Shown: piece after piece, positions 41,799-51,827 of the stretch
How the letters are laid out: every line of letters begins with the position of its first letter
Position numbering within the stretch: position 1 is the stretch's first letter
Assembly (NCBI GenBank): GCA_038396585.1
Contig: CP121691.1
Location: 3,100,001 to 3,164,000, forward strand
Direction: 5' to 3'
Length of the DNA stretch: 64,000 nt
Source: Vallitaleaceae bacterium 9-2
GTDB taxonomy: Bacteria; Bacillota; Clostridia; Lachnospirales; Vallitaleaceae
Position numbers and translations under genes: made by a program
Notes under the pieces: model-generated
Databases searched by the model: none
Told to the model about the DNA's origin: nothing
The model's input: only the letters and a program-made list of their open reading frames with translations

Positions 41799-43424
41799 TT
41801 ACTTTTTCCCAAAAATCACTTTTGCTTCATATGGCTTTAAGTATTCTTCTTCCAACATTCTATCATAATTTGATAACAATAAATTTTTATACTCTAAATC
41901 CAAAAGATCATTACATCTATATTGTACTTTAAATGGTCTGAAGTTACAGATAACAATAAGTTCATAAGATCCAAGTATACGCTTATATGCAAAGATATCT
42001 TCATTATGTTTATCAATAAGTTCAAAGTTTCCGTCTCGAATAATCGACTTATATTGACTTGTTCGTCTAAATTCGATTATTTTTTTATAATAACTGTACA
42101 CTGAATTGTCATCTGCTATTTGAGCTTCTGCATTAATCATCTTGTAATTGCTATTAATATTAATCCATGGCGCAACCTTTGAAAACCCTCCATACTCTGT
42201 GCTATTCCACTGCATTGGAGTTCTAGCATTATCCCGTCCTATGTGATGTATCGAATTCATAATCTCATCATGAGAATATCCACGATTTATTCTTTCATGA
42301 TACATATTTAATATTTCAATATCTTTAAATTTTTCTATTTCTTGAAAATCCACATTGGTCATTCCTAATTCTTCACCTTGATACACATAAGGTGTTCCTT
42401 GCATAAAGTGTAAAAGCGTTCCAAACATCTTTGCTGATTCAACTCTCCATTGTTTATCATCTCCCCATCTTGAAACAATTCTAGGCAAATCATGATTATT
42501 CCAAAATAGTGCATCCCATCCTTTGTTATACAAACCTTGCTGTCTTTCTTCAAAATCTGTTTTTAGTTCATTTAAGGATACTTCTTTATAATCCCATTTT
42601 TCCTCTCCATCCATATCCAACAGAATATGCGAAAAGTTAAAAATCATGGATAACTCACTACCATCTAAATTAGAATATTTAATAGCTTTTTCAGTATCTG
42701 CGCTCCATGTCTCTCCTACCGTCATAACATCATAATGACTAAACGTTTTTTCCGTCATTTCACGAATGTAGTCATGAAGCTTTGGGCCATCTGTTATTAT
42801 TTTATCTTCTATCTCCTTAGCAACATAGTCGATGACATCAAGTCGAAATCCGCCAATCCCTTTTTCTAACCACCAATTAATCATTTGATACAGTTCTTTT
42901 CTGACTTGTGGATTATGCCAATTTAAATCTGCCTGTGATTTTGCAAACATATGTAAATACATCTCATCACGGTCTGGGGTTTCTTCCCACGCCGATCCCA
43001 AAAAAACAGATTGGAGATCATTAGGTGTCTTCCCAGTATTTTCATAAAAGTAATAGTAATCATGGTACTTAGATTTTTTATCATCTAGAGCTTGTTTGAA
43101 CCATTTATGTGATGTCGTCGTATGGTTTGCAACTAGATCCATGACAATTTTGATATCTCGCTTGCCCGCTTCTTTGATTAACCGTTCCATATCCTGCATG
43201 GTTCCAAACTCACCCATAATCGAATAGTAATCACTGATATCATATCCATTATCATCATTTGGCGATTCATAAACCGGCGATAACCAAATTACATTAGCAC
43301 CTAAATCCTGAATATAATCTAACTTATTAATTATTCCCTGCAAATCTCCAATACCATCATTGTTACTATCCATAAAACTTCTAGGATAGATTTGATACAC
43401 AACTGCCTCTTGCCACCACTTCAT
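41799..43424 (-). CDS. Oligo-1,6-glucosidase/isomaltase (GH13_31)
   Basis: 541 residues, no signal peptide, so cytoplasmic. GH13 regions in order: DLVANH (96-101), GGFRLDVIDY with nucleophile D196, VGETW with acid/base E238 and NNHDLP with D312. The Val197 after the nucleophile is the residue found in alpha-1,6-specific enzymes, where maltases have Thr or Ala. It would split isomaltooligosaccharides into glucose. It is the last gene of the operon, 14 bases after the GH66 gene, and both enzymes fit a dextran-derived substrate. Confidence 0.93.
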   Translation of the reverse strand: MKWWQEAVVYQIYPRSFMDSNNDGIGDLQGIINKLDYIQDLGANVIWLSPVYESPNDDNGYDISDYYSIMGEFGTMQDMERLIKEAGKRDIKIVMDLVANHTTTSHKWFKQALDDKKSKYHDYYYFYENTGKTPNDLQSVFLGSAWEETPDRDEMYLHMFAKSQADLNWHNPQVRKELYQMINWWLEKGIGGFRLDVIDYVAKEIEDKIITDGPKLHDYIREMTEKTFSHYDVMTVGETWSADTEKAIKYSNLDGSELSMIFNFSHILLDMDGEEKWDYKEVSLNELKTDFEERQQGLYNKGWDALFWNNHDLPRIVSRWGDDKQWRVESAKMFGTLLHFMQGTPYVYQGEELGMTNVDFQEIEKFKDIEILNMYHERINRGYSHDEIMNSIHHIGRDNARTPMQWNSTEYGGFSKVAPWININSNYKMINAEAQIADDNSVYSYYKKIIEFRRTSQYKSIIRDGNFELIDKHNEDIFAYKRILGSYELIVICNFRPFKVQYRCNDLLDLEYKNLLLSNYDRMLEEEYLKPYEAKVIFGKK

Positions 43425-43438
43425 TATTATCCTCCATT

Positions 43439-45097
43439 TTATCTAACAACCAATACCGACCAGATATCAATTTTATCTACATGCACCACTGCAACCGTTC
43501 CTCTTCCTTGATCATATGTTTCATAGGTTAATTTTTGCATCTTTGGTGACTCTGGAGATATCAAGTACACTCCTTCAATTGACTGATTCAGCAAAATCTT
43601 AACTATCATATCCCTTTGGACTATAGGTCTATTCTTTCCTTCATTCCATTGTTCATTATTCCCGACTAAATTAATGAAAGAGATAACTTTCATGGTAGTA
43701 TGTTCACGTATGATTGTCCATACTTTTCCCGCTTGTGCATATGGACTCGTCTCTACTTTCTCAAAGACATATTCTAAATTATCACCATAGGCATGCGTCA
43801 TCGAAACATCTATAAGCTCTTTATCAAAAAAAATTTCTGCATATTGTACACTAAAGTCATAGTATTTTCTAATGGCATTATAATACCGTTCTTCAACAGG
43901 ATAGTGATCCACATAATATCCTTGAGTTAACACCCGCTTGTCTTCCCCCATAACCAAATGGGTACTTCCATTGGCAATAATACAAGCCGTCAACAATGCT
44001 AATGCATTAAATGCTTGCTCTTGTGTTGCATACATGTAAGGTTTTAAATAGGCAGATATAATCAAACTTTTAGAACTTGCTACTTTTGCTTCATGAATTA
44101 TACGCTGTATATGTACATATTTGTCATATGGCTCCCACACTTCAACATACAAAATATCTTGATTTGCTTTGGCAGTAACATCTAACGGCCAGTTCCCCAC
44201 ATTGTTAAATATAACCGTTGTTTCTTTTTTCACTTTATCTAATGCAGCCTTTGTGTTATCAATTAATGGGCCAAAAGCTTCATCCATCTTGATATAACTC
44301 TTATCCACGTCATAACCACTTTTGGGGTATCCATATGTATCCATGTGAATTCCGTCAAAGTCCATTCGCTTAAGCGCTGTGCAATACTGGTCAATAATAT
44401 GTTGATGCCAAGGACATGTTGCATCAATATTCATAATATAAAATAAATCAATAAAAGTAATTGGCTTTGCATCATTGGTATACATTCCCCAATCTGCATG
44501 TTCTTCATAAAATTCTTTGGAAGCAGCATATACCGCCCCGTATGCCATTGTTTTCATCCCATAGCGATGACAAGCATCTATTTTTTTTTGTACAATTTCA
44601 GTTGACATGGATTTTCCCATTAGATCCATATACTGCTTCGTATCCGCTACCAAATATTCATGTCTATACATCCAATCATAAAATTGTACTAGGTTCATAT
44701 GTAATCTTAGCATGCTTTTAATGTCTTCATCTCCAGTATCTTCGGTTGTAAAATCACTCAAAAATCCATATCTTGGAATGATATGATGGCTTTTAGCCAC
44801 ATCAAAAGCCGTTCTCATACATTCAGTACCTAGTTTAATCGTAACGCCATATCCTCCACATTCAAATGGCTTTATTGGATATTGTATGCTCCTTGAATCC
44901 AATTCTAGCGCATATTTTCCACAAAACACCTGCTTGTCAAAATGTGTAACTATAATTTCTAACTCCTGAGAGGTTTTCTTTAACTGTTCTATCGTATATT
45001 CTTCAAGTTCGATCACAACAGCGACTTCTTCTCCTTTATGAAATTGTCCTTTAGTTGGATACACATCTTTGATCATCTGCTTTTTTTTCTCTTGCAT
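43439..45097 (-). CDS. Cytoplasmic GH66 dextranase-like glucanase
   Basis: 552 residues with no signal peptide, shorter than secreted GH66 dextranases (usually 600 to 1000 or more residues). An N-terminal beta-sandwich (about 8-100) is followed by a TIM barrel with FYDWMYRHE near 139, the nucleophile D253 in DGIHMDTYGYP, the acid/base Glu at E319 or E322 in YVEVWEPYD, and a C-terminal beta domain. GH66 enzymes cut alpha-1,6-glucan or make cyclic isomaltooligosaccharides. With an importer on one side and an isomaltase on the other, it most likely breaks down imported linear or cyclic isomaltooligosaccharides inside the cell. Confidence 0.88.
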   Translation of the reverse strand: MQEKKKQMIKDVYPTKGQFHKGEEVAVVIELEEYTIEQLKKTSQELEIIVTHFDKQVFCGKYALELDSRSIQYPIKPFECGGYGVTIKLGTECMRTAFDVAKSHHIIPRYGFLSDFTTEDTGDEDIKSMLRLHMNLVQFYDWMYRHEYLVADTKQYMDLMGKSMSTEIVQKKIDACHRYGMKTMAYGAVYAASKEFYEEHADWGMYTNDAKPITFIDLFYIMNIDATCPWHQHIIDQYCTALKRMDFDGIHMDTYGYPKSGYDVDKSYIKMDEAFGPLIDNTKAALDKVKKETTVIFNNVGNWPLDVTAKANQDILYVEVWEPYDKYVHIQRIIHEAKVASSKSLIISAYLKPYMYATQEQAFNALALLTACIIANGSTHLVMGEDKRVLTQGYYVDHYPVEERYYNAIRKYYDFSVQYAEIFFDKELIDVSMTHAYGDNLEYVFEKVETSPYAQAGKVWTIIREHTTMKVISFINLVGNNEQWNEGKNRPIVQRDMIVKILLNQSIEGVYLISPESPKMQKLTYETYDQGRGTVAVVHVDKIDIWSVLVVR

Positions 45098-45101
45098 ATA
45101 T

Positions 45102-45923
45102 TTAACCTTTTACCGCCCCTGCGGTAATCCCTTTAATAAAGTATTTTTGGAAAACAAGAAATGTTATTACCGCCGGCGCTAATCCAATCATAGCTGCGGC
45201 AGCCATCAGATTCCACTTTGCTCCATATTGTTGAAAAAACATGGATATAGCCAATGGAATTGTACGCATAGACTGCTTTTGCAAAAAGAAAACAGCCTGT
45301 GCATAGTTATTCCATATACTTAATCCATTGATAATAATAATGGATGATGTTACTGGTTTAAGTAGCGGAAAGACAATCTTAAAAAATGCGCCTATTCGAG
45401 TAGTTCCATCAATAATCGCGGCTTCTTCAAGAGTCTTGGGCACCCCTTTAATGAATCCAGAATACAGAAACGTCGAAAAGGGCAAAACATTCGTTGCCAA
45501 TATGAGAATCATCGCCCAATAAGTGTTAATACCGTTAATATCAATCATTAAAGTATATAAAGGGACTGTGTTAATGATTCCTGGAATCATCATACATCCT
45601 AACATAATCGTAAATATAATCTGATTCATCTTGTTCTTAATACGAGCCACTGCATAGCCTGCCATACTTCCAAAAAACACAACAATCGCAATAGCTCCAA
45701 CCGTTATAACTAGCGAATTAACGATTGCTTGACCAATCTGAGATGTCTGCCATGCATCCAAAAAATTTTTAAAATACATTCTAGGCACTATAACGAATTC
45801 CTCTGTAAAGTTTACTGATGGAGGCGTCATTGCCAAGATGAGCAAAATGTAAAAAGGCAGCAAAGCCATAAGAGTTATGAGAATAATCACTACTGACTTC
45901 ATTATATGTTTAAATCTATTCAT
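45102..45923 (-). CDS. Isomaltooligosaccharide ABC importer permease (CUT1, MalG-type)
   Basis: 273 residues, six membrane segments, EAA loop EEAAIIDGTTRIGAFFKIVFP near residue 175 and the typical C-terminus QKYFIKGITAGAVKG. It lies four bases before the GH66 gene and twelve after the MalF-type gene. No ATPase gene is present in the operon. Substrate is inferred from the neighbouring alpha-1,6-glucan enzymes. Confidence 0.92.
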   Translation of the reverse strand: MNRFKHIMKSVVIILITLMALLPFYILLILAMTPPSVNFTEEFVIVPRMYFKNFLDAWQTSQIGQAIVNSLVITVGAIAIVVFFGSMAGYAVARIKNKMNQIIFTIMLGCMMIPGIINTVPLYTLMIDINGINTYWAMILILATNVLPFSTFLYSGFIKGVPKTLEEAAIIDGTTRIGAFFKIVFPLLKPVTSSIIIINGLSIWNNYAQAVFFLQKQSMRTIPLAISMFFQQYGAKWNLMAAAAMIGLAPAVITFLVFQKYFIKGITAGAVKG

Positions 45924-45935
45924 AACACGTCTCTC

Positions 45936-46814
45936 CTAAGCTTCATATTCTTTTGTGTTTAAATACTTAAACGAGATCATAACAGGTATTAACACAATAA
46001 AAAATAGAATGATGGCAACTGCTGTCGAGTATCCCGTAAAACTTCCATAGCACATACGCATAATATATATGCTTAACGACTCTGTCCCATATCCGGGTCC
46101 GCCATCTGTCAACGCCATAATGATTTCAAAAACCGACAGCGACCCAATAATATTGGTAATTACATTTATCTTAATCGGTTGAATCATCATCGGCAATATG
46201 ATATATCTTATCCTCTGATAATAACTTGCTCCATCAATTTCCCCGGCCTCATGCATCTGTTCAGGAATCGCTTGCAATCCGGCAAGATAAATTACCATTG
46301 TCATCCCAACAAACTGCCATACATTAACAAAAATAATAATTCCTATCGCTATTGTTGGTGATGCCATCCAATTAAAATTTAATGGGTTATTGGTTAATAC
46401 TTCAACCAGAACATAAAGATATCCACGTCCCGGTTGAAGAATAAAATACCAAATGTATCCCATGATTAGAGGGCTAATCACTGCAGGCAAGTAAATAATT
46501 GTTCGAACGATCCCCTTGCCTTTAAACTTGGAGTCTAATAGCAGCGCATATAAAAACCCAAAAATATTCAACAACGGCGCACTGCCAACAGCAAATAACA
46601 CCGTTGTTTTTAGATCATTCATTGCCCTTTTATCTTGAAAAAAAGCAACAAAGTTATCCAAACCTATAAAATTAGGTGCTGAAACTCCATCATAATCTGT
46701 CAAACTTAGCCCAATACCACGCACTAAAGGGTATATGAAAAAAATGCTAAACAGTATAAACGCCGGAAAGATCATGACATGATGCAGTTTGGATACTATT
46801 TGTTTTTTAGCCAT
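45936..46814 (-). CDS. Isomaltooligosaccharide ABC importer permease (CUT1, MalF-type)
   Basis: 292 residues, six membrane segments, EAA loop HEAGEIDGASYYQRIRYIILP near residue 195 and the N-terminal FIYPLVRGIGLSLTDYDG block of MalF-type permeases. Ribosome binding site AAGGAG. Forms a heterodimer with the permease encoded downstream. Confidence 0.92.
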   Translation of the reverse strand: MAKKQIVSKLHHVMIFPAFILFSIFFIYPLVRGIGLSLTDYDGVSAPNFIGLDNFVAFFQDKRAMNDLKTTVLFAVGSAPLLNIFGFLYALLLDSKFKGKGIVRTIIYLPAVISPLIMGYIWYFILQPGRGYLYVLVEVLTNNPLNFNWMASPTIAIGIIIFVNVWQFVGMTMVIYLAGLQAIPEQMHEAGEIDGASYYQRIRYIILPMMIQPIKINVITNIIGSLSVFEIIMALTDGGPGYGTESLSIYIMRMCYGSFTGYSTAVAIILFFIVLIPVMISFKYLNTKEYEA

Positions 46815-46846
46815 CTAACTTCTCCTTATTATTTTCTCTTTATCCA

Positions 46847-48214
46847 CTAATTATTTGAGGCATTCCAGGCTTTATCCCACACATCCTTATATGCTTTTGC
46901 AAATTCAATTGAAGAGTCATATTGACCTGCATATAATTCTTGCACCATTCGTCCTGCATCATCACCAGAAAATCCCGAAGGGCTTTCATTGGTAAAACCG
47001 ATATTGATCCCATTTGCAAGAGCGGAATCCACTTCATCCTTCAACGGACCCCAATCTGGAGCCACATCATTAAATGCACTTGGCGATTTAATAAACTCAC
47101 TATATTTTTTTACATTCTCTGGTTGAAACAAAAAATCTAAAAATAGTTTTGCTTCTTCAGGATGTTCTGAAGCCGCCGTAATCGCATACGCTGAATCTTC
47201 TGCACTTAAAACCACCGGACTAGTTCCATCAACAATTGCTGGATATGGCATAAACCCTATGTTATCTGCCATGTCTGGATTTTTTTCCAAGATACCCCCA
47301 AGTACCCACATGCCTTGGCTAATGACTGCCGCTTCTCCCGTTGCAAATGCCTCTATTTGATTATCATATGTCGCTGTCAAGAAGTCCTCATTCAATATTT
47401 TTTTATCTCTCGCACTTAAAATAGCTGCTGCGAAGCTGTCCATCGGACCATTTTCATCTCCAAAGTGTAACTTTGCATCATCATTTTCCAAAAATGCAAT
47501 CTTTGCTCCCGTGGCACCTTCTTGTTGCTTAATCACACCATGCGCCATAAATTCAATCAAATGTCCTAACATCCAAGAGTCCTTACCTCCCATAAAAAAC
47601 GGGGTTACTCCTGTCTTTGCAACCTCCATCATACTCTGTTCAAATTCACTCCAAGTCCTTGGTTCCTCTATCTCAAGGTCACTAAAGATAGACTTGTTAT
47701 AATACATCCCTGCCATTGTCATATTGCTGGCAACCTTATATTGTTTTCCTGATATGGCATCTGTACAAAGATCACGAATGGATGGAGAAATCCTATCCCA
47801 CCACGCTTCTTGTGTAAGGTCTAAATACATTCCCTGATTGATATAATCTTGAGTTACAACCGTCACAATATCCGGAACATCGCCTGAAGCAAATTTAACC
47901 TTAATCACATTGCTCGCATCTTTTTGAAACTCTTGTTCTACCACAATATTAGGATTAGCTGCATTAAACTCATCGATTAATGTGTTCATTAACTCAACAG
48001 TCTCAACTTTCCCGGTAAACAGCTTAATATGAACGACTTCCTCACTTGCCTCATCTTCCTCCGTCATTGTGTTCGAACTATTATCTGACACTTCATCCAT
48101 CGTTTCATCGCTGACTTTATCAACCATTTCATCCGATGAGCCTTCACTTGCACATGCTGCCAACATAACCACAACGAGTAACGAACTTAAAAATAATGTA
48201 AAACCTTTTTTCAT
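46847..48214 (-). CDS. Isomaltooligosaccharide-binding lipoprotein (CUT1 family)
   Basis: 455 residues. Lipobox MLAAC (Cys21) is followed by an acidic Ser/Asp/Glu linker to about 60, then a class B/D solute-binding domain with VETVELMNTLIDEFNAANPNI, DIVTVVTQDYINQG and AEDSAYAITAASEHPEEAKLFLDFL blocks (each shown in part). It captures the oligosaccharide at the cell surface. First gene of the operon; the YesM/YesN genes start 195 bases away on the other strand, so the response regulator probably acts on the shared region. Confidence 0.9.
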   Translation of the reverse strand: MKKGFTLFLSSLLVVVMLAACASEGSSDEMVDKVSDETMDEVSDNSSNTMTEEDEASEEVVHIKLFTGKVETVELMNTLIDEFNAANPNIVVEQEFQKDASNVIKVKFASGDVPDIVTVVTQDYINQGMYLDLTQEAWWDRISPSIRDLCTDAISGKQYKVASNMTMAGMYYNKSIFSDLEIEEPRTWSEFEQSMMEVAKTGVTPFFMGGKDSWMLGHLIEFMAHGVIKQQEGATGAKIAFLENDDAKLHFGDENGPMDSFAAAILSARDKKILNEDFLTATYDNQIEAFATGEAAVISQGMWVLGGILEKNPDMADNIGFMPYPAIVDGTSPVVLSAEDSAYAITAASEHPEEAKLFLDFLFQPENVKKYSEFIKSPSAFNDVAPDWGPLKDEVDSALANGINIGFTNESPSGFSGDDAGRMVQELYAGQYDSSIEFAKAYKDVWDKAWNASNN

Positions 48215-48353
48215 AGTTTTCCCCTTTTCATTTATTAGATTACGTTTACTTGTTACACTATTTATTCTATGCTTGTTTTTCCTGCTTTAAAACACCTAAA
48301 ATTTACGATGAAGGGACTGTTTTTTACTATATGTCACATATTTTTTGATAAAA

Positions 48354-48362
48354 TGCTATACT
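48354..48362 (+). promoter_or_regulatory. Extended -10 promoter of the YesM/YesN genes
   Basis: TGC TATACT (TGn extension plus five of six -10 bases) about 48 bases before the yesM-like start. The -35 region is poor. The rest of the 48215-48409 divergent region is AT-rich and has no repeat I can define as a YesN site. Confidence 0.5.
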
Positions 48363-48409
48363 AGATTATGTAGCACCAAGCAGTTAAATATTACTTCTAG
48401 GAGGTATCC

Positions 48410-50200
48410 ATGAGACAAAAATTCCTTATTAAAAGTATATCCCTAAAAATATTTTTAAGCACAAGCTTACTCATACTCGTTGCCATTACCATTATTTCCA
48501 CGGCACTTTTTAATCAGTATAGCGAAAGTCTCATGGAACAATCATATGAAAAAGCTCAGCAGGTTGTAGAGCTGTCCGCAATGAATATTGAAAGCTATCT
48601 CAATGAACTCTACCGCTTGTCTTTGTCCCCATACTATAATCAAGATGTTATCGATGCACTCGATAAAAACATCAATGACACTGATCTTGTCAGCCTACAT
48701 AGAACACGAACTATCGAAGATTTTCTTGAGCAAATTCTTATTATTCCAAGACAAGATATTTTAAGAGTATTTATTTTTACTGATGACATATATAAGGGTG
48801 AGAGAATGCCTTCTTCCATTAACACTCAGGAAGACTATACGCAATATGATTGGTATAAAAAAGCCCTGACAAGTGAAGAACCACTGCTCGTCTCGGCACA
48901 TCTTGAGCAGGTCATCAAAAATCCTACTCATGTTGTCTTTTCAATTGTTCAAGTCATAAAAAGTACACGAAAGATAGAACGTGTCCTTGGCGTTATCAAA
49001 GTCGATGCCAATTATTCAACAATCATTGATATTTGTGATAAAACGGATTTCGGTGACGATGGTGGCGTTGCCATCATCGATTCCAATGCTCAACTCATCT
49101 ATTCAAACATCCCAAACATTGACCTTGCAGATTATCCTTCATCCACTTTTAGCAATGATAAACGCATAAGCTTTAATGGTGATGATTACCTAATCAATAC
49201 CACTAAGATTCAAGGGTCCGATTGGCACTTAGTCGGCGTTACTTCTATTCATACAATCAATCAAAAGATACTCAGCGTAAAATCAACGGCAATTCTTATT
49301 GCTTCCATTTGTTTTGTACTCTCTCTAATTATTATCTATATCTACCTTCGTCGTTTTTTACTGCCGCTCCATCAGATTATTAAAACTATCGGGCAGATTC
49401 AAAAGGGGAATCTAGATGTTCAGTTTCACTGCACCCCAAGCGATGAGCTTGGTGACCTTGCACGTTCCTTAAACAGCATGGTCTTTGAGTTAAAGAAGAT
49501 GTTTGAGGAAAACGATAATCTAGCCCATCAAATATACGAAGCCAAGTATCTGCAAAAAGAAGCACAAATCAACTCCTTATTTAGCCAAATTCAACCCCAC
49601 TTTATTTATAACACCCTAAACATGATCAGTATGCAGATTCAAAGCAACGCCACCGAAGATGCTATTAATAACATCAACCAGTTAAGCATTATGTTGCGTG
49701 GTCTTAGTCACTTAGATAAAGATATTCCTATAGCCACTGAATTAGATTTTTTAAAAGCTTATCTAGGCATTCAAAAAAGTCGCTATATTGATCGTCTCGA
49801 TTATACGATTGATGTGGACCCAAAAATTCTAGAGTATACGCTCCCTGCACTTAGCCTTCAACCTATTGTCGAAAATTCAGTCATTCATGGCTGTGAATCA
49901 AAAAAGTCAACCACACATATTAAGATATATAGTAAGTTAGACGATAAAGCTCTACTTCTTATCGTTGAAGATGATGGTATCGGTATGACCAAGGCACAAT
50001 GCGATGCATTATCTTACAAACTTAGCAACCCCGATGCAATGAATACAGAGATTAATCCATATGATAAAAGTAGTGGCATTGCCCTAATTAATGTAAATCG
50101 TCGTCTTCAGATTAAATACGGAAAAAGCTACGGCATTGATGTCAATAGTATAAAAAATCATGGTACCAAAGTATCCATCCGATTACCAAAAGCACTTTAA
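48410..50200 (+). CDS. YesM-type sensor histidine kinase
   Basis: 596 residues. Membrane helix at about 12-34, an extracellular sensing (dCache-like) domain at about 40-285, second membrane helix at about 293-315, HAMP (about 316-370), the HisKA_7 block SLFSQIQPHFIYNTLNM with His at about 398, and a C-terminal ATPase with VENSVIHG, DDGIGM and SGIALINVNRRL. These kinases sense extracellular sugars and act with YesN-type AraC regulators. It is divergent from the isomaltooligosaccharide operon. Ribosome binding site TAGGAGGTATCC. Confidence 0.94.
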   Translation: MRQKFLIKSISLKIFLSTSLLILVAITIISTALFNQYSESLMEQSYEKAQQVVELSAMNIESYLNELYRLSLSPYYNQDVIDALDKNINDTDLVSLHRTRTIEDFLEQILIIPRQDILRVFIFTDDIYKGERMPSSINTQEDYTQYDWYKKALTSEEPLLVSAHLEQVIKNPTHVVFSIVQVIKSTRKIERVLGVIKVDANYSTIIDICDKTDFGDDGGVAIIDSNAQLIYSNIPNIDLADYPSSTFSNDKRISFNGDDYLINTTKIQGSDWHLVGVTSIHTINQKILSVKSTAILIASICFVLSLIIIYIYLRRFLLPLHQIIKTIGQIQKGNLDVQFHCTPSDELGDLARSLNSMVFELKKMFEENDNLAHQIYEAKYLQKEAQINSLFSQIQPHFIYNTLNMISMQIQSNATEDAINNINQLSIMLRGLSHLDKDIPIATELDFLKAYLGIQKSRYIDRLDYTIDVDPKILEYTLPALSLQPIVENSVIHGCESKKSTTHIKIYSKLDDKALLLIVEDDGIGMTKAQCDALSYKLSNPDAMNTEINPYDKSSGIALINVNRRLQIKYGKSYGIDVNSIKNHGTKVSIRLPKAL

Positions 50201-50212
50201 GGAGGTTTAACT

Positions 50213-51757
50213 ATGTTTAATGTGATGATCGTCGACGACGAACCATTAACTTGCACGTTTCTATCCACTATGATTCCTAAACTCGATTCTCGTTGGGAAG
50301 TTGTTGCTACCGCTTCAGATGGCAAGCAAGCACTTGACTTACTTGCCTCTCACTGTGTCGACCTTGTTATTACCGATATCAAGATGCCGATAATGGATGG
50401 CGTCAAATTATGCCATCATGTTTACCAAAACTACCCTCACATCCATTTAATCATTCTATCTGGATATGGCGAATTCGACTACGCTCGACAAGCACTGAAC
50501 TATAATGTCTTTACATATTTATTAAAACCGATTAACAATAATGAACTTGTAAATTCCTTACACCAAATCGCCAAAAAAATCAATAAGACCACCGAAAATA
50601 ACCAATCCTTAAAACAGCTTATAGGTCTATCCAATCTCTTCAAGCATGAGATCGCTATAAAGTTCCTTCAAGCAGTTATTCATAACTCTTATGTAAAAAC
50701 CCAAGCATTATTGCCACTCATATACGAACATAAAATGGAGCTACTTAAAGAAGAAGGACTAATTATGATTATTGCTCCTGCTCCACATATAATCAATCAT
50801 ACCAACTATATCAAAAATCAAGATCTTACCAACTTATTAATCTATCAATTAGCAAAAGATTCACTCAAGGCTCAAGATTGCTATGTCTTGTTGGATGAAG
50901 AAAACAGAACCCTCATCTATACTACTTATACTCAAGATACTTCTGTGAGCAAACTCTGTGAATACCTATTACGCCCCATTGCCAAAGAATTCAAATTATC
51001 CACCAACTATGACTTGGTCGCATATATAGGCGACTCTGTCAGTGAACTCCTTGCAATTGATCATGCATATTCTACTGGAGTTACATGTATGTTCAATGCC
51101 GTGTCGACAAATACTAATCAAAACACTCCGCTTTATTTTTATCCAAGTCAGAAGTTGTGTATAGATACAAACAGATTAAATACAGAAGTATCTAACTATA
51201 TCTATGCTGTAAAAAGCTCTGATCTTATAAGCATTAAACACGCCAGAAGTTCTTTTGACTCCTATCCTGACAGCATCTCCTTATACTTATTTTATCTCCT
51301 TAAAAACTCACTTGAAAACAGGGATGACTTTTTGCCAACTTCCCTTAACATTATATGTCTTTTCAATACCTATGAAGCCCTTCACCTCACTAACGCAGGG
51401 ACTTCATCTGACGATTCCATTATTGAATCGGCCAAAGAATACATCCATAAAAATTATAGTGCTCCCATTAGTCTATCTATTATTGCCGAGCACCTATCTA
51501 TCTCTCCTTCATATCTTAGCAATCTTTTTCATGATACGGTAGGCGTCTCTTACATAAAATACTTGACTGAGCTTCGCTTAAACGAAGCCTTGATACTCCT
51601 TCGACATAAAAAAAACATGACTATTGAACAGATCACCTTGGCGGTGGGATACCTCAGTGTAAAACACTTTTCTTATGTTTTTAAAAAAGAGTATGGTATG
51701 ACTCCCGGTCAATACAGAAAGTCAAGCCAAGATGCAACGATAGAACTTCTTAAATAA
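50213..51757 (+). CDS. YesN-type response regulator with AraC DNA-binding domain
   Basis: 514 residues. Receiver domain at about 1-120 with the acidic pair D9-D10 (VDDEP), phosphorylation site D56 in LVITDIKMP, and Lys at about 106 in YLLKPI. A variable middle of some 280 residues links to a C-terminal AraC helix-turn-helix pair (about 405-505; SLSIIAEHLSISPSYLSNLF and EQITLAVGYLSVKHFSYVF). It is 12 bases after the kinase gene and should activate the divergent sugar operon when phosphorylated. Confidence 0.95.
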   Translation: MFNVMIVDDEPLTCTFLSTMIPKLDSRWEVVATASDGKQALDLLASHCVDLVITDIKMPIMDGVKLCHHVYQNYPHIHLIILSGYGEFDYARQALNYNVFTYLLKPINNNELVNSLHQIAKKINKTTENNQSLKQLIGLSNLFKHEIAIKFLQAVIHNSYVKTQALLPLIYEHKMELLKEEGLIMIIAPAPHIINHTNYIKNQDLTNLLIYQLAKDSLKAQDCYVLLDEENRTLIYTTYTQDTSVSKLCEYLLRPIAKEFKLSTNYDLVAYIGDSVSELLAIDHAYSTGVTCMFNAVSTNTNQNTPLYFYPSQKLCIDTNRLNTEVSNYIYAVKSSDLISIKHARSSFDSYPDSISLYLFYLLKNSLENRDDFLPTSLNIICLFNTYEALHLTNAGTSSDDSIIESAKEYIHKNYSAPISLSIIAEHLSISPSYLSNLFHDTVGVSYIKYLTELRLNEALILLRHKKNMTIEQITLAVGYLSVKHFSYVFKKEYGMTPGQYRKSSQDATIELLK

Positions 51758-51784
51758 CCTTCTTACACATTTCCAAAAAAGCAT

Positions 51785-51817
51785 AAAAAACCCGAGTGGT
51801 TATCACTCGGGTTTTTT
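51785..51817. terminator. Bidirectional terminator between yesN-like gene and SLH protein gene
   Basis: CCCGAGTG (51791-51798) and CACTCGGG (51804-51811) form a GC-rich stem with a five-base loop, with six A before and six T after, so it can stop transcription from both converging genes. Confidence 0.95.
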
Positions 51818-51827
51818 ACAGCTATTC

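Noticed and set aside
48236-48252. Possible CcpA (cre) site in the divergent yesM/sugar-operon region
   Set aside because: AGTAAACGTAATCT resembles only part of the cre consensus and is not palindromic enough to call.
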